From an uncultured Mycoplasma sp. (GTDB taxonomy: Bacteria > Bacillota_I > Bacilli_A > Mycoplasmatales > Mycoplasmoidaceae), in contig CANSNC010000007.1 of NCBI GenBank assembly GCA_947648205.1, positions 1-33,888 of the forward strand: DNA of 33,888 nucleotides. Reading direction: 5' to 3'. Of this stretch, positions 1 to 10,086 are shown in pieces. Position 1 is the stretch's first letter, and each line of letters opens with the position of its first letter. Made by a program: the position numbers and the translations under genes. The notes beneath the pieces were generated by a model, which worked only from the letters and a program-made list of their open reading frames with translations, did no database searches and was not told the DNA's origin.

Positions 1-55
1 AGTGCACATATATTTTACAATATGTGTTGCACTTCATATTTCAATCGAGCAAAAA
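1..55. repeat. Left copy of 55-bp terminal inverted repeat
   Basis: These 55 bases equal the reverse complement of 33832..33886 except for one base (position 38 against 33849). The outer part is an imperfect palindrome, the inner part reads GAGCAAAAA and runs into a terminator stem. The motif AGTGCAACACA (minus strand) resembles ends of IS30- or IS3-type insertion sequences, but that is a guess; no transposase is in the window. Most likely the window stops inside a repeated element. Confidence 0.85.
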
Positions 56-71
56 CCCTTAGTGGGTTTTT
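51..71 (-). terminator. Rho-independent terminator after nucleoside permease 2
   Basis: The stem AAAAACCC / GGGTTTTT with loop TTAGT gives an 8-bp hairpin followed on the minus strand by a T run. It lies 5 bases beyond the stop codon of the permease and would end the transporter transcript. Its left arm overlaps the A-tract of the terminal repeat. Confidence 0.8.
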
Positions 72-75
72 TATT

Positions 76-1017
76 TTATCTTCTTGATTTATCAAAATGC
101 TGACCAGCAAATTTTGGTCCCTGCATTCTTTTTGAAAAAATAATTAAGAATCCAATTGTTACAATATATGGAATCATTTTTAATATATTTGGACTTATAT
201 TATTTGGATTTGGTTGACTTCCATAAGTGTATAATGCTGAGAAACCAATAGATACAATTAATATTAAAGGTAATTTTCATGATCCTGTAATCATAATAGC
301 AAGAGTCATAAAACCTAATCCATCAACTTCACCATAAAATGGTTTATTAAATGAACTATACATAAATATAGCACCAGCCATGCCAGCTAGGATAGATGAA
401 ATAATCATTCCAATTCATTGATATCTTGAAACTTTTATACCTTGTGAATCTGCAGCATTTGGATTTTCACCAATTGATTTATATCTAAGACCAAATTTAG
501 TAAATTTAAAAATTATCATAAATATAATCATTATAAATACTACAAATATTCCTAAAAATAATATTGATCCTTTTAAAGCACCTGCTGTCGATGATAAATC
601 TCAAATGTGTTGGAATGGATTTGATAAATTTGTTGCACCACCTAGTAATTGCTCACCTAATTTATTTGTTAAAGATAAACCAATACCAGCACCTAATAAA
701 TTAATTGATGTACCCGCAATAACATGATCAGTTTTTAAATAAATTGTTGAAAAACCAAAGAATAAACCCATTATGACTGTTGAGAAACCAGCAAGTAATA
801 TAGCAACTATAAAATAGCTATCTCCCAAATTCCCATTAGCTGAACTGTTTACAGAGGAACCATTAAACAATGCACCAAAGACACAATACATCATTGCTCC
901 AAAAATCATCATTCCATTAATACCAATGTTTACAATTCCAACACGTTCTGAAAAATAACCACTAGCTGCACCTAACATAAATACACAGAAAAAAATAAAT
1001 AGTGAATTAGCATCCAT
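76..1017 (-). CDS. Nucleoside-type ABC importer, membrane permease 2 (NupQ/YufQ-like)
   Basis: A 313-aa hydrophobic protein of the branched-chain/ribose/nucleoside permease family (BPD_transp_2). It would form half of the membrane channel of a nucleoside importer. The start ATG is at 1017; the frame reads through TGA (Trp) at 601..603 and stops at TAA 76..78. The N-terminal part carries the conserved region GIVNIGINGMMIFGA. Around residue 185 lies the cytoplasmic coupling loop with GENPNAADSQGI, which in this family contacts the ATPase. The C-terminus is short and charged (QHFDKSRR). It starts 3 bases after the stop codon of permease 1, so the two are almost certainly co-transcribed and paired. 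The substrate is inferred from family and from the adjacent BMP lipoproteins, and is not proven. Confidence 0.9.
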
Positions 1018-1020
1018 AAA

Positions 1021-2505
1021 TTATTTACCTCCTTCATTTGCTATTATGTTTGTGTTAAATGATTTTTTTGATTCAGAAAAGTTCTTTTTTAATTTTTTAA
1101 TATTATCAAAATATTCTTGATTAATAGATAATATGTCTAATAAGTTATTATTTAATTTACTTTTAAAATTTAAATTTTGATTTTCTTGTTTTTTAACAAA
1201 TATATTAATGTTTCTTGATGCTATTTCTTTTCTCACACCATTAACATAATTGCTTTTATCATCATTATGCTGATTTACATAATAAGATGATTTACATTTT
1301 CCTTTTTTAATTAAAAGTTTTTTTATAAAATTGATAGGTTGTATTCTATAAATTATTACAAAAATTGCAACAGCATACATTGATAAAGATAATGTTAAAC
1401 TACTTATACCAGTTGCTAAACTTTCTAATGTGACTTGTGGTAATGAAAATAAAAATGAAATTGGAATAACAAGAATAGGATGAGAAAATGCTACAAGAGA
1501 TATAGCAATTCCATTAAATCCTTCAACAGGCACCATACTAGATGAACCAACAGATGAACTTGGAATATTTAATTGATCTTTTGATGCAAAAACTACTACT
1601 GCTAAAACTCCAGAAATTGCTCCAGAAATAACAAATGCAGATAATTGCAATGATTTTGTATAATATCCTGAATAAACTCCTGCACTTTGTGATTTTCCAA
1701 TAGATGATATTTTTTTACCATATGTTGTAAATCTAAATACCACATAAATTATTACTGCTAAAACAACTAGTAATATAATCGCGCCAACCATACCATTACC
1801 CATTGGGTCATGCAAACTTAAATTAGAATGTATTTCAAGAGAATTACCAATATTACCGCCAGCAAGAGAACCAGCTCCTGCTCCTATTGAACCTTTAGTA
1901 ATTAAAAACTTTGCTAAATAAAATACTATCCAATTAATCATTATTGCACTAACTACTTCATTTATCCTAAAAAAGTTTTTTAGTATGCCTGTAACTAAAG
2001 CAACTAATGCACCAGAAGCCATTGCAACTATTAATGATAGAATTACACCTGTGTTTCCGGCATCAGCTGATAGTATTGGAGAATTTGACTCAGTTAATGA
2101 TTTTGATAATCCAACAACAGCTAATCCCCCTGCTAACATTTGGCCACTTATTCCAATATTAAAGAGACCAGACTTATGTGCAAACAAAAAAGATAATCCT
2201 GCAATTCCTAAAATGCTTGCATCAATCACTCAAGTATTTGTAGATGTTGATATATTTGAAAACATTTGACTAAGATATGAATCAATACCTACTCCACTAC
2301 TAAGTGACATTATCAAAAAAGAAAGAAAAAAAGCAATTAATATAAAAATAACAATAAATATTGTATTTTTAGTTGATCTACGAACATTTTTACTGTAGAA
2401 AATTTGTTGACTTTTTATTTGAATAGTTTGTGAAAATAATTTAGTAAAATCAGAGAAAGAAAATTTCTTATTTACATTAACTGTGTTTTGTTCTAAATTA
2501 GACAT
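1021..2505 (-). CDS. Nucleoside-type ABC importer, membrane permease 1 (NupP/YufP-like)
   Basis: A 494-aa permease and partner of the downstream gene. One Trp TGA (2230..2232) interrupts the standard-code reading. An N-terminal hydrophilic stretch of about 40 residues precedes the first membrane segment. The family signature follows near residue 110 (SGLFNIGISGQMLAGG), then about eight further membrane segments and a coupling loop with GKSQSAGVYSGY. The family norm is roughly 350 residues; this protein is longer because of a hydrophilic, Asn/Lys-rich tail of about 110 residues after the last membrane segment. The ATG at 2505 overlaps the end of the ATPase gene by 8 bases, which points to translational coupling in one operon. 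Confidence 0.9.
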
Positions 2506-4486
2506 TATCCACTCCTTTTTTTATTTCTTCTGATTTTGCTATACTATCTGAAACCATACATTCAGCTATTTTTTCTCTAGTCATTTCCTTTTTACTTCCC
2601 ATACCAGAAATTTTATTTTTATTAAAAACTGCTATTGTATCAGCTAAAGATAAAATTTCATCTAACTCATATGATATTAATAAAATTGCTTTACCTTCTT
2701 CTTTAGATCTAAGAATTCTAGAATGTATATATTCAATTGCTCCCAAATCTAATCCTCTTGTTGGTTGAGTAAAAATTATGAAATCAGTATTTTTATTCAT
2801 TTCTCTACCAACAATTAATTTCTGTTGATTACCACCAGATAATCCTCTTGCATGGTCTTGTAAAGAAGCAACACCTCTAACATCAAAGTCATTAATAACT
2901 TTTAATGCATTGTGATTTATAGATCCAAAATCCATAAAACCAACTTTACTATAACTTCATTTATACATTTGATTTGAAACAGTATTAAATGCTATACTTT
3001 CATCTAAAAATAAACCATGTTTGTGTCTATCCTCTGGTATAAATGACAAACCTCATTTATACTTCTTTAAAATTGGTTTATAACTTACATCAATGTAATC
3101 ATCTATCAACAAATGATCATTATTAGTAAACTTTAACATTGAACTAACAAAAGAGTTAGTTCTTATTTCATAAAGTTTTTTATCTAATTTTTCATTCTTA
3201 TTTTTGTATTTATTTTCTTTAACAGGTCTTTTAATAAATACTGTTCCATATGGTGCTTTTTTCAATCCTGATATATATTCTACAAACTGAGATTGACCAT
3301 TACCTTCAACACCAGCTATTGCAAATATTTCTCCAGCTCTAATTTCTAATGAAATATTTTCATTTTCAAAATCTAATTTATCTTGTTTTCCATATTTATA
3401 GTTTAGTACTGGTTCTTCTTTTAAAATATTAGTTTTATATAAAAGTGTCTCTCATCAAAATTTTGGTAAACAAACAAAATTATTTATAAAAAACTTTCTT
3501 ATTTCAAATGTAACAGAAGATCAATGCAATTTAGTTAATAACCATTGGGTTGTTTTATGTATACCAACTCTTGCATTAGGGTTTTTTAACAATGCTAATG
3601 GAAGATTATCCACTTTAACAATCACATCTCCAAATTTTGTAGAACCAGTATTATGAATTTCTTTTAATGTTCTACCAACCATTGCTTCAGCTAATTGTTT
3701 AACTGTTGATTTTTTAACATTATAATGTCCAACTACTTTACCATGTCTAATAACTGTTGCATTATCTGCTACTTCTTTTATTTCATTAAGTTTATGTGAA
3801 ATGATAATTATTGTCTTCCCCATAGACTTAAAATCAAGAATCATTTGTAGAAATGATTTAATTTCAATATCTGATAAAACTGCTGTTGGTTCATCAAAAA
3901 TTAATATATCTGCATCTATAAATAATAATTTTAATATTTCAACTTTTTGTTGTTGCCCAACACTTAGTGAGCTTATTTTGTCATTAAGTCTAATATTGAA
4001 ATTGTATTTAGCAATTAATTCTTTAAGTTTTTTTCTAGCTTGAAAATAATTTATAAAACCAAATTTAGATGGTTCAACACCGAGAATGATATTATCAATA
4101 ACATTGTAATTTTCAACTAATTTAAAATGTTGATGAACCATTCCAATTTTGTGTCTTCTAGCATCTGCTGCTGATTTAAATTTAACTTTCTCTCCATTAA
4201 TAAAAATTTCACCAGAATCCTGCTCATATAAACCAAAAATAATTGATGTTAATGTTGACTTACCAGCACCATTTTCACCTATTAATGCATGAACATCATT
4301 TCTTTTTATTTCAAAACTAATATCAGTATTTGCTTTTACTGCACCATTTAAGAATGTTTTAGTAATATGAGAAAGCTTAATTGCTATATCAGAATTAACA
4401 TTCGTTTCTGTTACCAAGTCATGATCTTTATGTTTCTCATTATCTAGCTTTTTATTTTCTTCAAAAGAAGGTAGTTTTTTTGGCAT
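2498..4486 (-). CDS. Nucleoside/sugar-type ABC importer ATPase with two nucleotide-binding domains
   Basis: A 662-aa double ABC ATPase (RbsA/MglA/NupO type) that powers the two permeases. NBD1 has Walker [10 protein letters not shown] near residue 70, a signature variant LSVGQQQK and Walker [15 protein letters not shown]2 has a shortened P-loop [10 protein letters not shown] near residue 400, then [13 protein letters not shown], signature LSGGNQQK near residue 545, and [14 protein letters not shown]. All parts share one frame and are joined by Trp TGA codons (for example 3521..3523, 3452..3457). Family members are about 510 residues. The excess here comes mainly from an insertion of some 60 Lys/Asn-rich residues (about 412-475) inside NBD2 and from a charged N-terminal tail. 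The start ATG has GAGGG only 3 bases upstream, so an upstream TTG cannot be excluded. It follows the lipoprotein genes and overlaps permease 1. Confidence 0.9.
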
Positions 4487-4571
4487 AAACCCTCACAACT
4501 CATATATAAAAAAGTATAAAGTAAATTATTGTTATTTTTTAAAATTTTTTATTTTTTAACAAAATATTAAA

Positions 4572-4604
4572 AAATAAGAATCTATCAATGATAAATTCTT
4601 ATTT
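4572..4604 (-). terminator. Hairpin terminator after BMP lipoprotein A
   Basis: AAATAAGAATCTATCA and TGATAAATTCTTATTT form a 16-bp stem (one G-U wobble in the minus-strand RNA) with a 1-base gap on the DNA. A T-rich tract follows on the minus strand. It lies 15 bases past the lipoprotein A stop and before the ATPase gene, so it probably attenuates transport-gene expression relative to the lipoproteins. Confidence 0.75.
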
Positions 4605-4618
4605 AAATATATTAACAA

Positions 4619-6256
4619 TTAAATTGTGTATTTTTTTGGTTCAGTAGATTCAGGTTTTTGTTTTAATTCACCTTTTTTAAGTGATCAAATAGAACCATTC
4701 AATGATATAGAACCATCTTTTTTATTTGGAGTAGCAGGAGGATTGTTATTTGACAATGCACTAACTACTCTATTTGTGTTATCAATAAATTTTGGTGCCT
4801 TCACTGCTTTACTATCATCTAATGTATTTATACTTGTTAAATTAGATAAATTATGATTATATAATAAACCACTAGATTCTAATTTTTTATATGCTTCGTC
4901 TTTATATAATTCTTCCAAATTAAGATTGCCGTCAAGACCAAATCATGTTGAATTAAATGACTTAACTCATCCTAAACCAGCTTCTGATACACCTACAGTT
5001 CCATTAGATAATGTACCTATATTATTATATCCAAAACCTTGAACTGGAGCTTTGTCTGTTTCAACATTTGTTGAGTCATTAGATGCTGGATTAGTTGTAT
5101 TATTGTAATTTTGATTGTTTGGATCTGCCTCATTAAATATTGCAACTAATGTTTTATAAACTGCTTCATCTAATTTTTTAACTGCTGAAAATTGCATTAC
5201 TTGTGGATTGTCAATATTTTTACCATCAAAATTCTTTAATGCTTTACCACCTAATTGTTTAATTAAAGGTTTATTTAATTCTGTAATTTTTTCTTGTTCT
5301 GAATCAACACCAATAACAATTACAGGTCTATTACCTGAAGTAACAACACCAATTGCATCAGATGTTTGTGGACCAGCAATTGGAATAATTGCATCAACTT
5401 TACCATCATTTATAAGTGTTTGTGACATTTGTACTCCTTGTCCAGGACCAAAATTTCCCACTGCATAATTTCCTATAATATCCCCCAAACCAACTCATTC
5501 AACTTCTCTCTTTGTTGTTGCAGCACTATTTTTAGAAGTAGTTTTATTAATGCTAAGATTATAAGAAATTATTCCATGTTGAAATCCAGCTAAAAAATCT
5601 GTTGTTGATGGAAATGCTTGTCCTACAAATCCACCAACTTTTAATTTTCCATCATCTCCTTGCCCTGTTGTAAAAACATCAGCATTAGTATTCAAAAATT
5701 CTGCTGTTGCAATACCAGCTAAAAATCCTGATTGCTCAGCTCTAAATGTGAATGATGCTACATTTGTAAAATCACCTTTTGTTGCATCTACATTAGAATC
5801 TAATAAAATAAATCCCTTGTCTTTCATTTGACTAGCAACTTTTTCTACAGCTTCTTTATGGTTAAATCCTGGTGCAATAATTAAATTTGCTCCGCCATTA
5901 AATATCTGTCTAAAAGTATTTTCTCTAGTTCCACCAGGTCTTCTTCAATAGCCTTTAGCTAAATCTAAATCTTTACTATTAGAATTAATATCTGGCATAT
6001 CCAAAGTTTCTTTTGTATAATGATCTGGAGTGCCAAATTGATTTGTTACACTACTTTCAATCATAAAGTTTCTTCAACCATTATATGTTGTTTCACTAAA
6101 AGATTTATCTTTTAATGTTGATGTGTCATCTGAAACAACTAGTTCAGCAAATGTTTTACTAGAAATAGTAGTTCCACAACTTGTTAATGCAATTGAAGGA
6201 ATTGCAACAGCAATTGCTCCTAATCCAAATTTTCATAAATGTTTTTTAATTTTCAT
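4619..6256 (-). CDS. BMP-family substrate-binding lipoprotein, paralog A
   Basis: A 545-aa lipoprotein of the basic membrane protein (BMP/PnrA/Med) family, whose known members bind purine nucleosides and deliver them to an ABC importer. The signal peptide MKIKKHLWKFGLGAIAVAIP ends in the lipobox ALTSC near residue 27, so the mature protein should be lipid-anchored outside the membrane. Recognisable BMP blocks are NGGANLIIAPGF, FRAEQSGFLAGIATAEF, VDAIIPIAGPQT, VIVIGVDSEQE and FGYNNIGTLSNGTVGV. The BMP domain normally ends around 350 residues; here about 120 more follow, ending with SLNGSIWSLKKGE. AGGAAG lies 11 bases upstream of ATG 6256. Several Trp codons are TGA. It is directly upstream of the importer ATPase and closely similar to paralogs B and C. 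Confidence 0.9.
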
Positions 6257-6309
6257 ATTTATCTATTCTTCCTACAATTATTTTTCCCTAAAAAGATTTG
6301 AAAACCACT

Positions 6310-6350
6310 AAAATAATGACTTTCAATTTTATTTTAACTATAAAAAAATA
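6310..6350 (-). promoter_or_regulatory. Putative promoter region of lipoprotein A
   Basis: The minus strand has GTTAAAAT preceded by a T-rich run and followed by TTGAAA, an arrangement repeated upstream of lipoprotein C at about 9920..9960. TAAAAT may be the -10 element. The similarity is seen directly; promoter function is inference. Confidence 0.35.
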
Positions 6351-6387
6351 AATAAAATCAAAAATATAAAAAAACTTTTTATAAAAC

Positions 6388-6413
6388 AAAAAATTGATAA
6401 TAATCATTATCAA
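6388..6413 (-). terminator. Hairpin downstream of lipoprotein B (terminator or operator)
   Basis: The perfect inverted repeat TTGATAAT / ATTATCAA with centre AATC (6394..6413) is followed on the minus strand by six Ts. It lies about 100 bases past the lipoprotein B stop, so a weak terminator is the simplest reading. Its half-sites also resemble Fur-type boxes and it lies upstream of lipoprotein A, so an operator is the alternative. Confidence 0.45.
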
Positions 6414-6514
6414 AACAAAAGAATATTTAACAATAGTGCTAAATATAGTTATTATAATTAAACTATAAAAATTGTACTTTTTACTATCATTTTTTAAAAA
6501 GTAAATCTAATTTA

Positions 6515-8122
6515 CTAAACTAAGTATTTTTTTGGTTCTAATGAATAATAATTTTGAGATTTTAGTTTTCCTTTTTGTAAAGATCAAATTGATCCATTTA
6601 AAGAAATTGATTTTTCATTTTTATTTAAACTTGGTTTTGGACTCTTATCTAACAATTTACTAACTAATCTATTATCACCATAAGGAAATACATTTGATGA
6701 AACATGATTCTTATTATCTAATTCAGATACATTTTTTATAACAGAAATATCATCTAAATACATTAATCCCTTATCCTCTAATAAATTATAGATAGAATTA
6801 TCATATATTCCACCATCTGAATTAAATAACAAAATATCATTAGAACTTGTAACTCAATTTTCATCAAATAATTTAATTCATTCTAGTCCTGCTTTTGATA
6901 CACCAACAGTTTCATTTGCTAATGTTCCAAAATTATTATATCCAAACCCATAAACTGGTATATTATTATCATTATTCTCTAGTTCATTATTTGGATTATT
7001 TTCATTGAATATAGAAACTAATACCCTATATACTGCTTCATCTAATTTTTTAATTGCTGAAAATTGTAATATATTTGAATTCCCTAAAGGTTCACCATTA
7101 GCATTTTTTAATACTTTATCTTCTAAGTGTTTTTTTTGTAGTTGATTTTGTATATCATCATTTATTTCTTGCTCTGAATCAACACCAATAACAATTGCTG
7201 GTCTATTATTTTCCAAAATAATTGAAATAGCATCTCTAGTTTGAGGTCCAGCAATAGGAATAATTGCATCAACTTCTTCCTTAACTAATAATTCTAAAGC
7301 AATTTGACGTCCTTCCCCTGCACTAAAGCTATTAGATGAATAACTTGAAATATCATTGCCTAAATTTGCCCACTTTATAGGCATTTTTTGCTTTGGATTT
7401 TCATTATTAATTTTTATATTATATGCAATAATACCTGATTGAAATCCAGCTAAAAAATCTGTGGTTGTAGGGATTGCTTGTCCTACAAAACCACCAACTT
7501 TTAATTCATTATCTCCTTTGTCTTTATTAGCAAAAATATCTTTATTCATATTTAAAAATTCTGCTGTTGCTATGCCAGCTAAAAATCCTGATTGTTCAGC
7601 TCTAAATGTAAAAGAAGCAACATTTGTAAAATCACCTTTTGTTGTATCTACATCAGAATCTAATAAAATAAACCCTTTATCTTTCATTTGATTAGCAACT
7701 TTTTCTACAGCATCTTTATGATTAAATCCTGGTGCAATAATTAAATTTGCCCCACCATTAAATATTTGTCTAAATGTATTCTCTCTATTAGAATTCACTG
7801 GTCTTCTTCAATAACCTTTTCCTAAATCTAAATCTCTATTATTAGAATTAATGTTTGGCATATCAAATGTTTCTTTATCATATTCATTTGTATTAGAAAA
7901 TTTATTTGTTACTTTAGATGAAGTCATAAATTGATATCATCCATTATATGTTGTTTCACTAAAAGATTTATCTTTTAATGTAGCAGTGTCATCTGATACA
8001 ACTAATTCTGCAAAACTTTTAGTTGGACTATCATTATTACTACAACTAGTAATTAATAATAATGTTGTTGGCACTATAGCTACTAACAAACTTGTTTTTA
8101 ATAATTTCTTTATTTTTTTCAC
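6515..8122 (-). CDS. BMP-family substrate-binding lipoprotein, paralog B
   Basis: A 535-aa paralog of lipoproteins A and C. The start is GTG at 8122, preceded by AAAGGAG at good spacing, so an initiation at GTG is well supported. The signal peptide KKIKKLLKTSLLVAIVPTTL leads to the lipobox LITSC near residue 27. The conserved BMP blocks are present (FRAEQSGFLAGIATAEF, VDAIIPIAGPQT, AIVIGVDSEQE, FGYNNFGTLANETVGV), as is the long C-terminal extension ending with SLNGSIWSLQKG and PKKYLV. It is the most divergent of the three: where A and C have GYWRRPGG it reads GYWRRPVNSN, and the C-terminal region around residues 430-500 differs clearly. The stop is TAG at 6515. It lies between its two paralogs on the same strand, which indicates tandem duplication. 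Confidence 0.9.
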
Positions 8123-8176
8123 TAATTTTTCTCCTTTTTCACAAACATTAATAAAAATGTTAAAAATGTTTTTAGG

Positions 8177-8182
8177 ATTATA
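8177..8182 (-). promoter_or_regulatory. Putative -10 box for lipoprotein B
   Basis: TATAAT on the minus strand lies 54 bases upstream of the GTG start and just past the terminator of lipoprotein C. No good -35 hexamer is visible. Confidence 0.4.
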
Positions 8183-8185
8183 ACA

Positions 8186-8227
8186 AAAAAATATAAAATT
8201 TATTAAATGATAAATTTTATATTTTTT
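8186..8227 (-). terminator. Strong hairpin terminator after lipoprotein C
   Basis: A perfect 18-bp A+T-rich stem (8186..8203 with 8210..8227) with loop TAAATG lies 3 bases beyond the stop of lipoprotein C. The minus-strand product ends in a T run. It separates the C and B transcripts. Confidence 0.8.
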
Positions 8228-8230
8228 AAA

Positions 8231-9862
8231 TTAAACATTATATTTTTTTAATTCTTGTAATTCTGTATTACTATTTTTTACTCTGCCTTTTTCCAAAGAT
8301 CATATAGAGCCATTTAAGGACTGAGAATCAGTATTTTTATTTAGTGTTGCAGGGGGATTATTGTTTTTTAATTCACTAACTACTCTATTTGTACTATCAA
8401 TAAGGCCAATTGCATTTACTGCTTTATTATCTGTTAATTCATTTATATTAGTTAAGTCATATAAATTATCATCATATAACAAACCACTAGTTTCTAATTT
8501 TACATATGCTTCATTTTTGTATAACTCATTTAGATTCAGACTACTATTTTGATTAACTCAACTTTGATTAAATAACTTAATTCATTCTAAACCAGCTTTT
8601 GATATACCCACAGTACCATTAGATAAAGTACCTATGTTATTATATCCAAAACCTTGAATTGGATTTTTATCATTTCCAGAATCATCAGAAGAAGGATTAA
8701 CTGTATTTTTATAATTTGCATTATTTGGATCTTTCTCATTGAATATTGCAATTAATGTTTTATACACTGCTTCATCTAATTTTTTAATTGCTGAAAACTG
8801 TATTATATTTTTATTTCCTAAAGGATTACCATTAGAATCTTTTAATATCATATTATTTAACTGTTTATCAGTTAATTCTTTTTGTAACTGAGAGTTATTT
8901 TCTTGTTCTGAGTCTACTCCAATAACAATTGCAGGTCTATTTAGATGTCCAGTAATTACAGAAATTGCATCATATGTTTGTGGGCCAGCAATTGGAATAA
9001 TTGCATCTACTTTTTTTGTAATTAATAGTTGTTTTGACTTAATATCACCTTGACCTGTACCAAAACTTCCTGATGAATAGTCTGAAATATTAGGTCCTAA
9101 ACTCACTCATTCAACTTTTTCCTTTTTGTTTGTAGTATTTTTGCTATTTTCTACACTGAGATTATATGCAATTATCCCTGATTGAAATCCAACTAAAAAA
9201 TCGACTGTTGATGGAAAAGCTAGCCCTACAAATCCACCAACTTTTAATTTCCCATCATCATCCTGCCCTGTTGTAAAAATTTCTTTATTAACATTTAGAA
9301 ATTCTGCTGTTGCAATTCCAGCTAAAAAGCCTGATTGTTCAGCTCTAAATGTAAAAGAAGCAACATTTGTAAAATTTCCTTTTGTTGTATCTACATTACT
9401 ATCTAGTAAAATAAATCCCTTATCTTTATTTTGATTTGCGACTATTTCTACTGATTCTTTTTGATTAAAACCAGGTGCAATAATTAAATTAGCACCACCA
9501 TTAAATATCTGTCTATAAGTATTTTCTCTAGAACCACCAGGTCTTCTTCAATAACCTTTAGCTAAATCTAAATCTTTACTATTAGAATTAATATCTGGCA
9601 TATTAAATACTTCTTTAGTATATTTATCTGGATTTGCTCCTTCATTATTAACTTCACTTGAGGTCATAAAACGTTGTCAACCAGCATATGTATCTTGATT
9701 AAAAGCTTTATCTTTTAAAACTGATGTATCATCAGAAACAACAAGTTCTGCAAAACTTTTAGTTGTACTTGTTGATGATCCACAACTTGTTAATGCAATA
9801 GCTGGTGTTATTACCATAAAAGAACCAATAATAGTCTTTCACAAATATCGCTTTGCTTTCAT
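8231..9862 (-). CDS. BMP-family substrate-binding lipoprotein, paralog C
   Basis: A 543-aa lipoprotein, first in transcription order of the three BMP paralogs. The start ATG at 9862 gives the signal peptide MKAKRYLWKTIIGSFMVITP and lipobox ALTSC near residue 27. The BMP blocks are as in A and B; local differences include NKDKGFILLDSNVD for MKDKG and VGLAFPSTVDFLVGF for VGQAFPSTTDFLAGF. The C-terminal extension ends with SLNGSIWSLEKGR and LKKYNV. Trp residues are mostly TGA. The reading frame stays open from 9862 to the TAA at 8231..8233. The nearest Shine-Dalgarno-like AAAGGA is 18 bases upstream of the ATG, so a short leader with weak initiation is possible. It presumably binds a nucleoside for the importer encoded to the left. 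Confidence 0.9.
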
Positions 9863-9914
9863 ATATTTATATAATTAAATATCCTTTCAATTTATTTTAT
9901 GAAATCCATAAAGA

Positions 9915-9960
9915 ATGGTTTTCAAGTTTCAATTTTAACAACAAAAAAATAAAATAAAAG
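9915..9960 (-). promoter_or_regulatory. Putative promoter region of lipoprotein C
   Basis: The minus strand reads GTTGTTAAAATTGAAAC after a T-rich run and aligns with the sequence at 6310..6350 upstream of lipoprotein A. Apart from this, the 224-base gap 9863..10086 holds only A+T-rich sequence without a further clear element. Confidence 0.35.
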
Positions 9961-10086
9961 TAAAAAATATAAAATTTAATAAAATTTATTTCTAAATAAA
10001 TAAAAGGAAGCTATAACAAAAATATACTTAACAAAAGTTAAATATTAATACTACCATTAAACCATAAAAAAATAATTATGTTAATA

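Noticed and set aside
2498-4486. Broken or pseudogenised ABC ATPase
   Set aside because: The apparent breaks are all TGA codons in one frame at positions where Trp is acceptable; no TAA, TAG or frameshift occurs. With code 4 the gene is intact.
4626-4856. Plus-strand open frame of 76 codons inside lipoprotein A
   Set aside because: It is the complement of a conserved minus-strand coding region, lacks a ribosome-binding site, and resembles nothing. The same holds for the other plus-strand frames, except upp.
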